Assembly: GCA_964399605.1 (NCBI GenBank)
Contig: CAYNRH010000020.1
Location: 1-15,328, forward strand
Source: JAGGZI01 sp964399605
GTDB lineage: Archaea > Aenigmatarchaeota > Aenigmatarchaeia > PWEA01 > JAGHBM01
DNA: 15,328 nucleotides
Reading direction: 5' to 3'
The notes below the pieces were generated by a model, which did no database searches, had not been told where the DNA came from, and was given only the letters and a program-made list of their open reading frames with translations. A program made the translations under genes and the position numbers. Shown in pieces: positions 5,156 to 12,225 of this stretch. Each line of letters begins with the position of its first letter. Position 1 is the stretch's first letter.

Positions 5156-5764
5156 ATGAAAAATCAAATTGCCAATATATTGTCATTGATTATTTTATCT
5201 CTTGGATTTTTTTCAATATTTTTATCCATGCAGGGATTCTTTCTTTACGCGGCCTATCTTATGATAGTTGCGGCAATAATGGATGGGATAAATGCCTTGA
5301 TATTAAAGACGTTGGAAACAAATGTGGAATTTGGAAAAGCTCTGAACAGCATATCGGGTCTGATTTCTTTTGTGTTGGCTCCGGCATTTTTTTCATATGT
5401 TATACTTTTTCAGGGATTTCAGTTTCCTTTTAATTATGTGTTGCTGGCTTTGCCTTTGGCGCTTATCCTTTCGGGTACTTTGAGAGCAGCGAGATTGAAC
5501 TCAGGAAAAATAACGGACTGGCACGGAATGAAGATGTCTTTTAATGTTGTTATGCCAATTCTTTTCATATTCAATTTTTTCAGTATCTACATAGTTTCTG
5601 GATGGATAATCTTATCTTCAGTGCTGATGCTTTCAAACTTCAGAATAAGAAAACCATCCCTAAAAAAGAAGAGAAAGGCAAAAGAAGTTGAGATAAAAGA
5701 GGAACCTGAAGAAGAGAAAGAGGAGACGCCAATAGTTCCACTTCCATTTTTCGGTGGTGATTGA
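5156..5764 (+). CDS. PssA-like CDP-alcohol phosphatidyltransferase homologue lacking catalytic residues
   Basis: A 202-residue membrane protein that follows the phosphatidylserine/archaetidylserine synthase pattern: ANILSLIILSLGFFSIFL, then LMIVAAIMDGINALI, then EFGKALNSISGLISFVLAPAFF, and GTLRAARLN. In active enzymes the signature is D-x2-DG-x2-AR-x8-G-x3-D-x3-D. Here it reads D43-GI-N46-A47-LI-L50-K51 ... G60-KAL-N64-SIS-G68, so two aspartates became Asn, the last (catalytic base) became Gly, and the AR pair is lost. Only the first Asp and the second Gly remain. The frame is intact, so a pseudoenzyme is more likely than decay. The C-terminal 40 residues are a Lys-rich then Glu-rich tail. 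Its stop overlaps the start of the DUF63 gene. Confidence 0.75.
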   Translation: MKNQIANILSLIILSLGFFSIFLSMQGFFLYAAYLMIVAAIMDGINALILKTLETNVEFGKALNSISGLISFVLAPAFFSYVILFQGFQFPFNYVLLALPLALILSGTLRAARLNSGKITDWHGMKMSFNVVMPILFIFNFFSIYIVSGWIILSSVLMLSNFRIRKPSLKKKRKAKEVEIKEEPEEEKEETPIVPLPFFGGD

Positions 5765-6555
5765 TGATTTTTATAGATAAGTATTTCTTGCAGCCAATGG
5801 GACACTACTACACTCTTCCAGGCACGATAGTTTATGCTTTGGTTTTTGCTGCAGCAGTTTTTCTGGTTTACAAATTCATATTGAAAAAAATGAAGTTCAA
5901 AATTGACAAGAATTTTGTCCTTTCTCTGGTTCCATTTATATTTCTTGGGGGAATAGTGCGCTCGCTTGAGGATGCAGGATTTTACCAGGGTTACTTTTTT
6001 GTTTCCCCCGGGATTTATGTCACCCTGTTTTTTGTTGCACTTGGGTGTTTAATGTTGTCGGTGACCATAGAGAAAATTTTCAAAAAAGATTACTGGAAGA
6101 CTATGCTGGTTATTGGAACTGTTCTATGTGCCTTCAACCTTTACGAAGTTTTTTCATTTGGGCTGCCAAATTGGAAGGGGGTTTTAATGATACTTGGTCT
6201 CGTGGGATTGTGGTCTGTGATATTTGGTGCCATACATCTAAAGTTTCCAAAATATTTGACAAAAACAAACCTGCCTATTTTGGTTTCGCATATGTTTGAT
6301 GGCAGCTCTACATTTGTTGCTCTGACATTTTTTGGTTATGCAGAACAGCACGTCCTTCCAACATTTTTGATAAATCTGTCTGGACCGTGGGTAATGTTCC
6401 CTTTGAAAATATTTATAGTGTGGCCGGTTTTATACTTGATAGACAAGTATGTGGAAGATGAAGGGTTCAGGAACTGGCTCAAAATTACTGTTTTGATTTT
6501 GGGGCTTGCCCTTGGAACAAGGGATATGCTTAAAGTTGGTATGATGGTTCCGTAG
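5764..6555 (+). CDS. DUF63 archaeal multi-spanning membrane protein
   Basis: A 263-residue protein with about seven or eight hydrophobic helices. DUF63 landmarks are the YTLPGTIVYALVFAAAVF start, FLGGIVRSLEDAGFY, and SPGIYVTLFFVALGCL, followed by an ILVSHMFDGSSTFVAL segment in the second half. The family is nearly confined to archaea and has no assigned function. The conserved Arg, Asp and His within or near helices (RSLED, SHMFDGS) could form a membrane active site, but this is inference. The ATG at 5764 shares its A with the TGA of the upstream gene (TGATG), so translation is probably coupled; the TTG at 5761 is a less likely start. It is followed 10 bases later by Pth2. Confidence 0.88.
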   Translation: MIFIDKYFLQPMGHYYTLPGTIVYALVFAAAVFLVYKFILKKMKFKIDKNFVLSLVPFIFLGGIVRSLEDAGFYQGYFFVSPGIYVTLFFVALGCLMLSVTIEKIFKKDYWKTMLVIGTVLCAFNLYEVFSFGLPNWKGVLMILGLVGLWSVIFGAIHLKFPKYLTKTNLPILVSHMFDGSSTFVALTFFGYAEQHVLPTFLINLSGPWVMFPLKIFIVWPVLYLIDKYVEDEGFRNWLKITVLILGLALGTRDMLKVGMMVP

Positions 6556-6565
6556 GTGGATTAAA

Positions 6566-6910
6566 TTGTACAAGCAGGTCATAGTTGTAAGAGAAGATTT
6601 GAAGATGAGCCCCGGGAAAATTGCTGCACAGGCAGCACATGCTTCCATCGGTTCCTGGAGAAAATCAAGCAAGCTGATAAGAGGCCTCTGGAAATTAGAG
6701 GGAGAAAAAAAGGTTGTGCTGAAGGTCAATAGCAAAGAGAAATTACTTGAAATTAAAAGGAAGGCTGAAAAATTAAAACTCCCGCACGTCTTGATAAGAG
6801 ATGCAGGCCGTACAGAAATACCCGGTGGAGCAATAACTTGTTTGGGGATTGGGCCTGCTAGTGAGAAAAAAATAGACAAGATAACCGGCAACTTGCCGCT
6901 TTTGAAATAA
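6566..6910 (+). CDS. pth2: peptidyl-tRNA hydrolase, Pth2 type
   Basis: A 114-residue enzyme, the normal Pth2 length, that frees tRNA from peptidyl-tRNAs dropped by stalled ribosomes. Pth2 motifs are K-QVIVVREDLKMSPGKIAAQAAHA at residues 3-26 with K18, Q22 and H25; LPHVLIRDAGRTEI with D79, A80, G81 and T83; and T91-x-LGIGP near the C-terminus. The start is TTG: GGTGG (6555-6559) sits 6 bases upstream and no ATG is available nearby. It is the last gene of the 5156-6910 unit. The TAA is directly next to the stop codon of the convergent lipoprotein gene with no base between them. Confidence 0.95.
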   Translation: MYKQVIVVREDLKMSPGKIAAQAAHASIGSWRKSSKLIRGLWKLEGEKKVVLKVNSKEKLLEIKRKAEKLKLPHVLIRDAGRTEIPGGAITCLGIGPASEKKIDKITGNLPLLK

Positions 6911-7159
6911 TTATTCTGTTGTCTGCACTATGCTGATGTTCTCCCACTTTCCATTAATGTTGCAAACACAGAAGCATTTTGGCTTTACATCAGTCCTGTT
7001 TTCAAGCAGTTTCGGCGTAATAGTAGCTTTTGCACATCTGCATGTGAGGTTTTTTTCCCCAAGTTCCTTTTCCAAGTTTTTGCATTCGTCATTAATGCAT
7101 CCAGAGGTAAATACAATAAACATCAATATCAGGAAGATTGCAACAACTTTACCATTCAT
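6911..7159 (-). CDS. small Cys-rich lipoprotein
   Basis: An 82-residue protein with a hydrophobic N-terminal segment and a lipobox-like VFTSGC ending at Cys21, suggesting a lipid-anchored protein on the outer face of the membrane. After it come Cys26 and two clusters, CRC (40, 42) and CFCVC (62, 64, 66). Six cysteines in the exposed part could form disulphides or bind metal. Not a family I recognise. The ATG at 7159 follows GAGGGG and overlaps the 3' end of the glycosyltransferase gene by 11 bases, so the two are cotranscribed. Lipobox processing in archaea lacking bacterial-type Lgt is inferred, not certain. Confidence 0.75.
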   Translation of the reverse strand: MNGKVVAIFLILMFIVFTSGCINDECKNLEKELGEKNLTCRCAKATITPKLLENRTDVKPKCFCVCNINGKWENISIVQTTE

Positions 7160-8369
7160 ACTTACCCCTCAATAACCTTATTGTAGACTGTATTAAATTA
7201 AATGGAAATATTGTTATATAAATTGTTAAGTATAATATCAGGTCTAATATCCCCCGAGGCCACCCGATTCTTTTCTTCACTGTTTTAAAGCATATGTTTA
7301 TCCAAATCAATGATATCGAGAGAAGTGTTATCCCGAATATTGTGAACATATCCGGGATGTAAAAAAGCGACAGATGGTGTGTTGGTTCCACGCCAACAGA
7401 ATATGCCCCTATCGTGAACAAAGATGATTCCACAACCAATCTACCGATAATAAAAACCAATACACACAAACCCAATATAGACACTACATAGGAAAAGGAA
7501 AAGAATGGCAGGATAAATCTACCGAGACTCCTGTAATCTTTTTTCATGAATGTGTGCAGATATTTCACGCATGTTTGCAGTCCGCCAACATTCCATCTTA
7601 ATCTTTGTTTCCACCAATCCCTCATATTGTTGGGAACTTTTGTTTCATTCTCCGAATTAAGGGACATCTTTATCTTATAACCGTTGTAAATAAGCCGCCA
7701 CGCTATCTCTATATCTTCCGTCAGGTTTTTCTCATCAAAACCGCCCACCTTTTTCAATGCGCTCTTTCTGTAAAGGCTCAGGACGCCTGGTGTAGCATAT
7801 ACGCTCTCTATGGCTTCCAGAAGTTTTCGCGCCCATACTATCATTATGTATTCTATCCTCTGCATCCTCTCTATAATATTTTTCGGGCTTTTGACAAATA
7901 TGGATGTGGTCACGGCGGCAACATTTTTTTCTTTGAAGAAGGGAACAGCATTTATGAGCGATTTTTTTCCTGGATATGAATCTGCATCAACCACTGCCAC
8001 TATCTCTCCTCTGGCATATTTTATTCCAAGATTTATAGCACTGGACTTTCCACCATTTGTTTTGTCTACAACCTTCACTCCCTTAAATTTTTTTGCTATC
8101 TTACTTGTGTTGTCAGTTGATCCGTCGTTTATCACGATAATTTCAAACTTCTTTGGATATACCATCTCCTTAACCTTTTTTATTGTGTCAGCAATATTTT
8201 TCTCTTCATTATATGCAGGGATGATGATACTCAATGATGGAAATTTTTTCATCTTCGGGATTTTAAACAGATTTTTTTTGTTGTCAACATAAAGAACAAA
8301 GAACATCAGACTCAGGAATAGACTAATGCTTATAAAACTCAAGTACAATATATCTATTACTATATTCAT
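7149..8369 (-). CDS. family 2 processive-type membrane glycosyltransferase
   Basis: A 406-residue protein with the layout of BcsA/NodC/hyaluronan-synthase-like enzymes: an N-terminal membrane helix (about 5-27), a GT-A domain, and three or four C-terminal membrane helices (about 285-395). Catalytic motifs are in place: PAYNEE (51-56), NDGS (81-84), DAD (128-130), TED (217-219, the base) and QRLRW (255-259). The last motif is the acceptor-binding signature of processive enzymes that extrude a polysaccharide, though many archaeal members are uncharacterised. The sugar is unknown. The ATG at 8369 lacks a Shine-Dalgarno; TTAATATAC about 22 bases upstream is a possible TATA box. It is cotranscribed with the lipoprotein gene and lies back-to-back with the S-layer gene, so a cell-surface role is plausible. 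Confidence 0.92.
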   Translation of the reverse strand: MNIVIDILYLSFISISLFLSLMFFVLYVDNKKNLFKIPKMKKFPSLSIIIPAYNEEKNIADTIKKVKEMVYPKKFEIIVINDGSTDNTSKIAKKFKGVKVVDKTNGGKSSAINLGIKYARGEIVAVVDADSYPGKKSLINAVPFFKEKNVAAVTTSIFVKSPKNIIERMQRIEYIMIVWARKLLEAIESVYATPGVLSLYRKSALKKVGGFDEKNLTEDIEIAWRLIYNGYKIKMSLNSENETKVPNNMRDWWKQRLRWNVGGLQTCVKYLHTFMKKDYRSLGRFILPFFSFSYVVSILGLCVLVFIIGRLVVESSLFTIGAYSVGVEPTHHLSLFYIPDMFTIFGITLLSISLIWINICFKTVKKRIGWPRGILDLILYLTIYITIFPFNLIQSTIRLLRGKYEW

Positions 8370-8586
8370 ACATATGTTTAATACTGTGGTATATTAATAA
8401 TTTACAAAAAATTCCAAATTTTTTCGGATATAAAATTATCTGATAAAAAACTTCTTAAATGGCTTATTTCTTTGTAAAAAGGATTTAAACTCCTTTTGGA
8501 ACAATTAAACATGCAAAAATGTGGTTTAAAATCAAAAAAGAATTGATATTCTTGCTCTAATTTCTATGGTGAAACTGTTTCAAGTC
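8370..8586. other. upstream half of the 361-base divergent gap, with an orphan hairpin
   Basis: No coding potential seen. It holds the probable promoter of the glycosyltransferase (8384-8396 on the minus strand) and a hairpin with a perfect 7-bp stem, AAAAGGA (8477-8483) with TCCTTTT (8491-8497). The rest is AT-rich and shows no repeat that I can identify. Confidence 0.35.
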
Positions 8587-8587
8587 A

Positions 8588-8601
8588 ATAATATATATAA
8601 G
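8588..8601 (+). promoter_or_regulatory. strong TATA box of the S-layer gene
   Basis: ATAATATATATAAG is a long, near-consensus archaeal TATA box. With the usual spacing of about 25 bases, transcription should begin near 8618-8624, leaving a leader of about 110 bases. No other TATA-like sequence is better placed upstream of the S-layer start. Confidence 0.6.
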
Positions 8602-8625
8602 ATTTGACTATTTTATAGCAACAAC

Positions 8626-8722
8626 TATCAAAGAATCTTTGGACTGCCCATGAAGAATAATAAGCTTCATGGAATTGGTTCAATTGTTCTTTGATAAAAA
8701 ACTAAAATATACTTAAAGGAGG
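8626..8722 (+). promoter_or_regulatory. structured 5' leader and strong ribosome binding site of the S-layer mRNA
   Basis: TATCAAAGAA (8626-8635) pairs perfectly over 10 bp with TTCTTTGATA (8687-8696). Inside lies a second hairpin, CATGAAG (8649-8655) with CTTCATG (8665-8671). A competing local hairpin, CAAAG (8629-8633) with CTTTG (8637-8641), uses the same 5' arm, so two folds are mutually exclusive. AAAGGAGG (8715-8722), a near-perfect anti-Shine-Dalgarno match, follows 8 bases before the ATG and stays unpaired in the long fold. Confidence 0.55.
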
Positions 8723-8730
8723 AATAAAAA

Positions 8731-11175
8731 ATGCAATTAAGAAAAGTTGCAGCCGGAGCACTTGGTGCTTTAATGGCAGGAATGTCATTAGCAGGCGCAG
8801 CTTTGGCAGCCGACTACACATTAAGTGACTTCCCAGCTCCATTCGTAGAGAATGGTACACCAAACTTCCTAATCGTTGTTGGTAGCGGTGGTTCAGCAGC
8901 CGGCATAGCTTCTGATATAGCTGGTTCATTGAACATTGCTGCAAGATTAGGTGGTGAAACAGTAACTACTGAAGGCGGTGAAGGAGAAACAACTGTAACA
9001 GGAGAATCCAAGAAAATAGAGTCACCAGGTGAAGATTTGAACTATGGAGAAGACTTTGAAGATGTTGATGCAACATTAGATAAAACCGATCTGCCTACGC
9101 TGTTTGCAGACGGTACTTACAAGGAATCGAAGGGTGATGAGGAAAACGATGTTACATACACCCAGAAGATAACCTTCACCGACCTTGGTAATCAGATAGT
9201 CTTTGAAACAAACGACAAGGCGGATAATGAGCCTACAGATACATTCTTGAAACTTACAGATGGAACAGCTGCATACACATACACTTTGAAATTCGATAAT
9301 CCAGTAAAATTCACCGAAGATGATAATAAAGTGGACGATGATTTCAAGATGACAGACATAACAATACTGGGAACTACATATACAGTAACAGATGCCAAGA
9401 CAGATGGCGCGGATCATATAGATGAATTGGTGTTAATGGGCGGTGCAGCAGAGGCAACAGGCAACGACGAAACTCCAACTACGGTAACACTTGATGGCGT
9501 GGATTATACCGTAACACCAAGTATTTATGATACAGATTCCGCTACTTTAACAATAGAATATGATGGAACTACAGAGACAACAGATGAAATGGACGAAGGT
9601 GATACTTACGAGTTAGCAAATGGTGTAGAAGTAGGTATCCAAGACATTCTATACTCAACGAAGGAATCAAAAACAAGTGCAGCTACATTCTATGTAGGTG
9701 CACAGAAACTTACTTTGAAAGACGGTGAGAAAGTTGAATTAAACGACGACGAAATAGATGGCTCACTTGTTGACTTGGGAGATGATACAGTAAATGAATT
9801 AAATTACATCAAAATTACTTACACACCAAAAAAAGACGCCTACATAGGAGTTGGTGAAGAATGGACAGATCCAGTATTCGGCAAATTCAAGTTCTTATTC
9901 ACTGGCTTGACTAAGTCCACAGAGGAGATTAAAGCAACTACTACAACAGATGACGGTAAGCTAAAACTTACCAACATAGCAGGAGATGAACTAGAGATAC
10001 CATTTGTCGACGACGACACCAATGTATATCCTGGTAACGATGTAATAGACAGTACCAGTTACTGGTATGTCCAAGAGGGCGATGGTGGATATGGTACGGC
10101 AAGCGGTAACTTGCTAATGATGGACGACGACTACTGCGCCTACGCGAATTCTACAACAGCGGGAGACTTGGAAACTGCCTGTACGAATGCATTGCTGCTT
10201 GTCGTAGGTACAGGTGGAGAAGCAAGGATAATAGAGATAACTGACTTGGATGCAACAAACGATGAGGTCAACTTGGAAGATCTCACCACAGGAAAGACAT
10301 GGTCCGACCAAAAATACACAAGTCCCATAGATTTAGGGTTTGCAACAATAACTCTAACAGAAGAGACGGGAGACTACGATGGCCTTGGAGGATCAGATGA
10401 CATAAGACTAAAATACGCAGATGGTGGTCTTACAGGAGCTGCATCAACATTCAAGACTTCGCTAAACGGCGAAATTGACATAGACTTGGATGCTGGTGTC
10501 AATGATGTAACAGTAGAAATAATAGACGATGACGGTAACGAAGGAGGTCAGTTTGAATTTGATGTGGATACAGACGGTGACATGATAATAACTGACTTAA
10601 CACCTACAATGAGTGACAAGGAAGAAGATTCAGATACTCAGGTAGGTTTGGATACCCAAAACTGGGGTACCATATTCGAGTACGACTCTGAAGACAAGAA
10701 CGATCTAACAATAACCTATCCAGAAGAGAAAGTAATAGCCAATGTATATGTCGCATCCACAGATGCGACTACGGCAACCACAACAGGTGAAGTAACAAGG
10801 ACTGGTGTCATAAAGACTCCAATCAGTGCTGTAGATAGTCAGGTAACTGAAACTCAGAAAGCCAATGAGAACCTAATCTTAGTCGGTGGTCCATGTGTCA
10901 ACAAGCTTACAGCCGATGCTTTAGGATTGACATACCCAGCATGTGGTATGGCAACCGTAGAGAGCTTAGGTATACCATCAGACGGCTACATGATCAAATT
11001 GGTCAAGAACGCCTTTGCTGAAGGTAAATATGCTCTCGTAGTATTCGGTGTAGAAGCAAAAGACACAACTGCGGCTTGTGCTAAGGTTCAAGCAGATATG
11101 GCTGACATGACTGGTACTGAGTACATATACCCAGCACCATTGGAAACAACAACAACAACCATTGAAGGAGAATAA
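8731..11175 (+). CDS. S-layer protein, MJ0822-type (S_layer_N / S_layer_C)
   Basis: An 814-residue secreted protein expected to form the surface lattice. A signal peptide covers residues 1-26 (AGAALA, then ADYT). The next part, LSDFPAPFVENGTPNFLIVVGSG then SDIAGSLNIAARLGG, is the hallmark of the MJ0822-family N-terminal domain; the C-terminal part has the matching ENLILVGGPCVNKLT and LGLTYPACGM. Between them (about 75-670) lies a very Asp-, Thr- and Glu-rich beta-type region with repeated DGD/DDD clusters, suited to calcium binding and poor in lysine and cysteine. It ends in a short Thr tract (TTTTT) and IEGE without a clear membrane anchor. Codon choice is more GC-rich than in the neighbouring genes, as expected for high expression. 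A strong promoter and ribosome binding site precede it and tandem terminators follow. Confidence 0.88.
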   Translation: MQLRKVAAGALGALMAGMSLAGAALAADYTLSDFPAPFVENGTPNFLIVVGSGGSAAGIASDIAGSLNIAARLGGETVTTEGGEGETTVTGESKKIESPGEDLNYGEDFEDVDATLDKTDLPTLFADGTYKESKGDEENDVTYTQKITFTDLGNQIVFETNDKADNEPTDTFLKLTDGTAAYTYTLKFDNPVKFTEDDNKVDDDFKMTDITILGTTYTVTDAKTDGADHIDELVLMGGAAEATGNDETPTTVTLDGVDYTVTPSIYDTDSATLTIEYDGTTETTDEMDEGDTYELANGVEVGIQDILYSTKESKTSAATFYVGAQKLTLKDGEKVELNDDEIDGSLVDLGDDTVNELNYIKITYTPKKDAYIGVGEEWTDPVFGKFKFLFTGLTKSTEEIKATTTTDDGKLKLTNIAGDELEIPFVDDDTNVYPGNDVIDSTSYWYVQEGDGGYGTASGNLLMMDDDYCAYANSTTAGDLETACTNALLLVVGTGGEARIIEITDLDATNDEVNLEDLTTGKTWSDQKYTSPIDLGFATITLTEETGDYDGLGGSDDIRLKYADGGLTGAASTFKTSLNGEIDIDLDAGVNDVTVEIIDDDGNEGGQFEFDVDTDGDMIITDLTPTMSDKEEDSDTQVGLDTQNWGTIFEYDSEDKNDLTITYPEEKVIANVYVASTDATTATTTGEVTRTGVIKTPISAVDSQVTETQKANENLILVGGPCVNKLTADALGLTYPACGMATVESLGIPSDGYMIKLVKNAFAEGKYALVVFGVEAKDTTAACAKVQADMADMTGTEYIYPAPLETTTTTIEGE

Positions 11176-11184
11176 AGCTATAAT

Positions 11185-11204
11185 GAAACCTTGAAAAAGG
11201 TTTC
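11185..11204 (+). terminator. hairpin after the S-layer gene, GAAA tetraloop
   Basis: GAAACCTT (11185-11192) pairs perfectly with AAGGTTTC (11197-11204) around a GAAA loop, 9 bases after the S-layer stop codon. The stable loop suggests a role in 3'-end protection or termination of an abundant mRNA. Confidence 0.6.
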
Positions 11205-11209
11205 CCTTA

Positions 11210-11236
11210 TACCGGCAAAAAACCGGTAACTTTTTT
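11210..11236 (+). terminator. second hairpin with T-run
   Basis: TACCGG (11210-11215) pairs with CCGGTA (11223-11228) around CAAAAAA, followed within two bases by TTTTTT (11231-11236). Archaeal polymerase terminates at T-runs, so this is the likely main end of the S-layer transcript. Confidence 0.65.
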
Positions 11237-11237
11237 C

Positions 11238-11511
11238 TATTTTTTCACTGACTAGGGTTGGATAGGTGAAAAAAGTTCAAAACTTGTTTTTGNNNNNNNN
11301 NNNNNNNNNNNNNNNNNNNNNNNNNNNNNNNNNNNNNNNNNNNNNNNNNNNNNNNNNNNNNNNNNNNNNNNNNNNNNNNNNNNNNNNNNNNNTGAAAAAA
11401 GTTCAAAACTTGTTTTTGGTTTTGATGTATTTTTTCACTGACTAGGGTTGGATAGGTGAAAAAAGTTCAAAACTTGTTTTTGGTTTTGATGTATTTTTTC
11501 ACTGACTAGGG
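11238..11511. repeat. 64-bp tandem repeat array interrupted by an assembly gap
   Basis: A 64-bp unit (TGAAAAAAGTT... to ...GGGTTGGATAGG) is present as a 29-base 3' part (11238-11266), the first 26 bases of a copy (11267-11292), one whole copy (11393-11456) and 55 bases of another (11457-11511). Aligned bases are identical between copies. Bases 11293-11392 are exactly 100 N, so the true copy number is unknown. Every unit holds TGAAAAAA and TTTTTTCA, giving alternating inverted repeats along the array, plus AAGTT/AACTT and a G-rich AGGGTTGGATAGG. Together with the terminators it fills the 396 bases between the S-layer stop and the next ATG. Confidence 0.9.
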
Positions 11512-11533
11512 GGTGGGTGTGGCAGAAGAAATA

Positions 11534-11546
11534 TTTTATATATAAA
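11534..11546 (+). promoter_or_regulatory. TATA box of the thioredoxin-fold-like gene
   Basis: TTTTATATATAAA is centred about 31 bases before the ATG at 11572, so the transcript should have a leader of only a few bases. It begins about 20 bases after the last repeat unit ends. Confidence 0.5.
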
Positions 11547-11571
11547 AATTTAAAGAATAATAGTGATTTTT

Positions 11572-12225
11572 ATGAAAAAGCTGTTTGCAATAACAACACT
11601 ATTGACTTTAGTTTTTTTGCTCATAGGTTTCTTTGCTGGAATGTGGTTTGATGAAATGAGAACAGGAGAAATAAAAAGGGAGCTGACAAACATAGACATA
11701 ATGTGGAACGATGCAAGGCTGCAAAGCCTTTATTATCAGACGCTCTCGGATGGCTCTGATTTTTGCGATTCTGCAATAAAGAGCAATTTAGAATTTTCAG
11801 AAAAAATTTACGATGAGGGTAAGAAAATAGACAGATATGAAAAAGCCAACAGGTTTTCACCAGATTTGATATTGCAGAAAAAAAGGCATGCTCTTCTTCA
11901 AATGCAGTTCTGGTTTAATTCCATAAAGCTAAGGGATATGTGCAACTTCAATTACAGTACCGTTGTATATCTTTATTCTCACTATGACGATAGCCTTTCG
12001 ATGAAACAGAAAATAGAGGGGGCTGCACTGCTTGAATTGAAGGAGAAGTATGGTTCCAGTATGATGTTGATACCATTGCCTTCTGATATAGGGATATTAA
12101 GTGTGGATGCTATAAAGTCGCAGTACAATATAACAGAAATGCCTGCAGTGATAGTTAATGAAAAATATGTTTTTCAGGGCTTGACACCAAAAGAAAAAAT
12201 AGAGGAAGTTCTGTTTAAAAGTTAG
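11572..12225 (+). CDS. membrane-anchored protein with a thioredoxin-fold-like C-terminus, no CxxC
   Basis: A 217-residue protein with a Lys-Lys start and one hydrophobic helix (about residues 4-25), an alpha-helical middle region (about 30-120) and a C-terminal part that resembles a thioredoxin fold: a beta strand STVVYLYSHYDD, a helix SLSMKQKIEGAALLELKEKYG, a strand MMLIPLP, then an NITEMPAVIVNEKYVFQGL segment like the cis-proline strand and final hairpin of thioredoxins. The position of the CxxC holds no cysteines, so disulphide chemistry is not expected from this domain; two cysteines elsewhere are not in a motif. The ATG is preferred to the GTG at 11563 by distance from the TATA box. Its 3' end overlaps the convergent regulator by 11 bases. 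Function unknown. Confidence 0.7.
   Translation: MKKLFAITTLLTLVFLLIGFFAGMWFDEMRTGEIKRELTNIDIMWNDARLQSLYYQTLSDGSDFCDSAIKSNLEFSEKIYDEGKKIDRYEKANRFSPDLILQKKRHALLQMQFWFNSIKLRDMCNFNYSTVVYLYSHYDDSLSMKQKIEGAALLELKEKYGSSMMLIPLPSDIGILSVDAIKSQYNITEMPAVIVNEKYVFQGLTPKEKIEEVLFKS

Noticed and set aside
5156..5764. Decaying pseudogene
   Set aside because: The frame is full length without frameshift or stop, has a promoter and is translationally coupled to the next gene, so loss of catalytic residues alone does not show decay.
7605..8292. Plus-strand frames of 124 and 160 residues inside the glycosyltransferase region
   Set aside because: They are antisense to a protein with a complete set of GT2 motifs.
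8702..10328. Minus-strand and alternative-frame open reading frames across the S-layer gene
   Set aside because: They are shadows of the acidic, Thr-rich coding strand; composition is low-complexity and no ribosome binding sites precede them.
11238..11511. CRISPR array
   Set aside because: The 64-bp units are identical head to tail with no unique spacers, and no cas genes are nearby.
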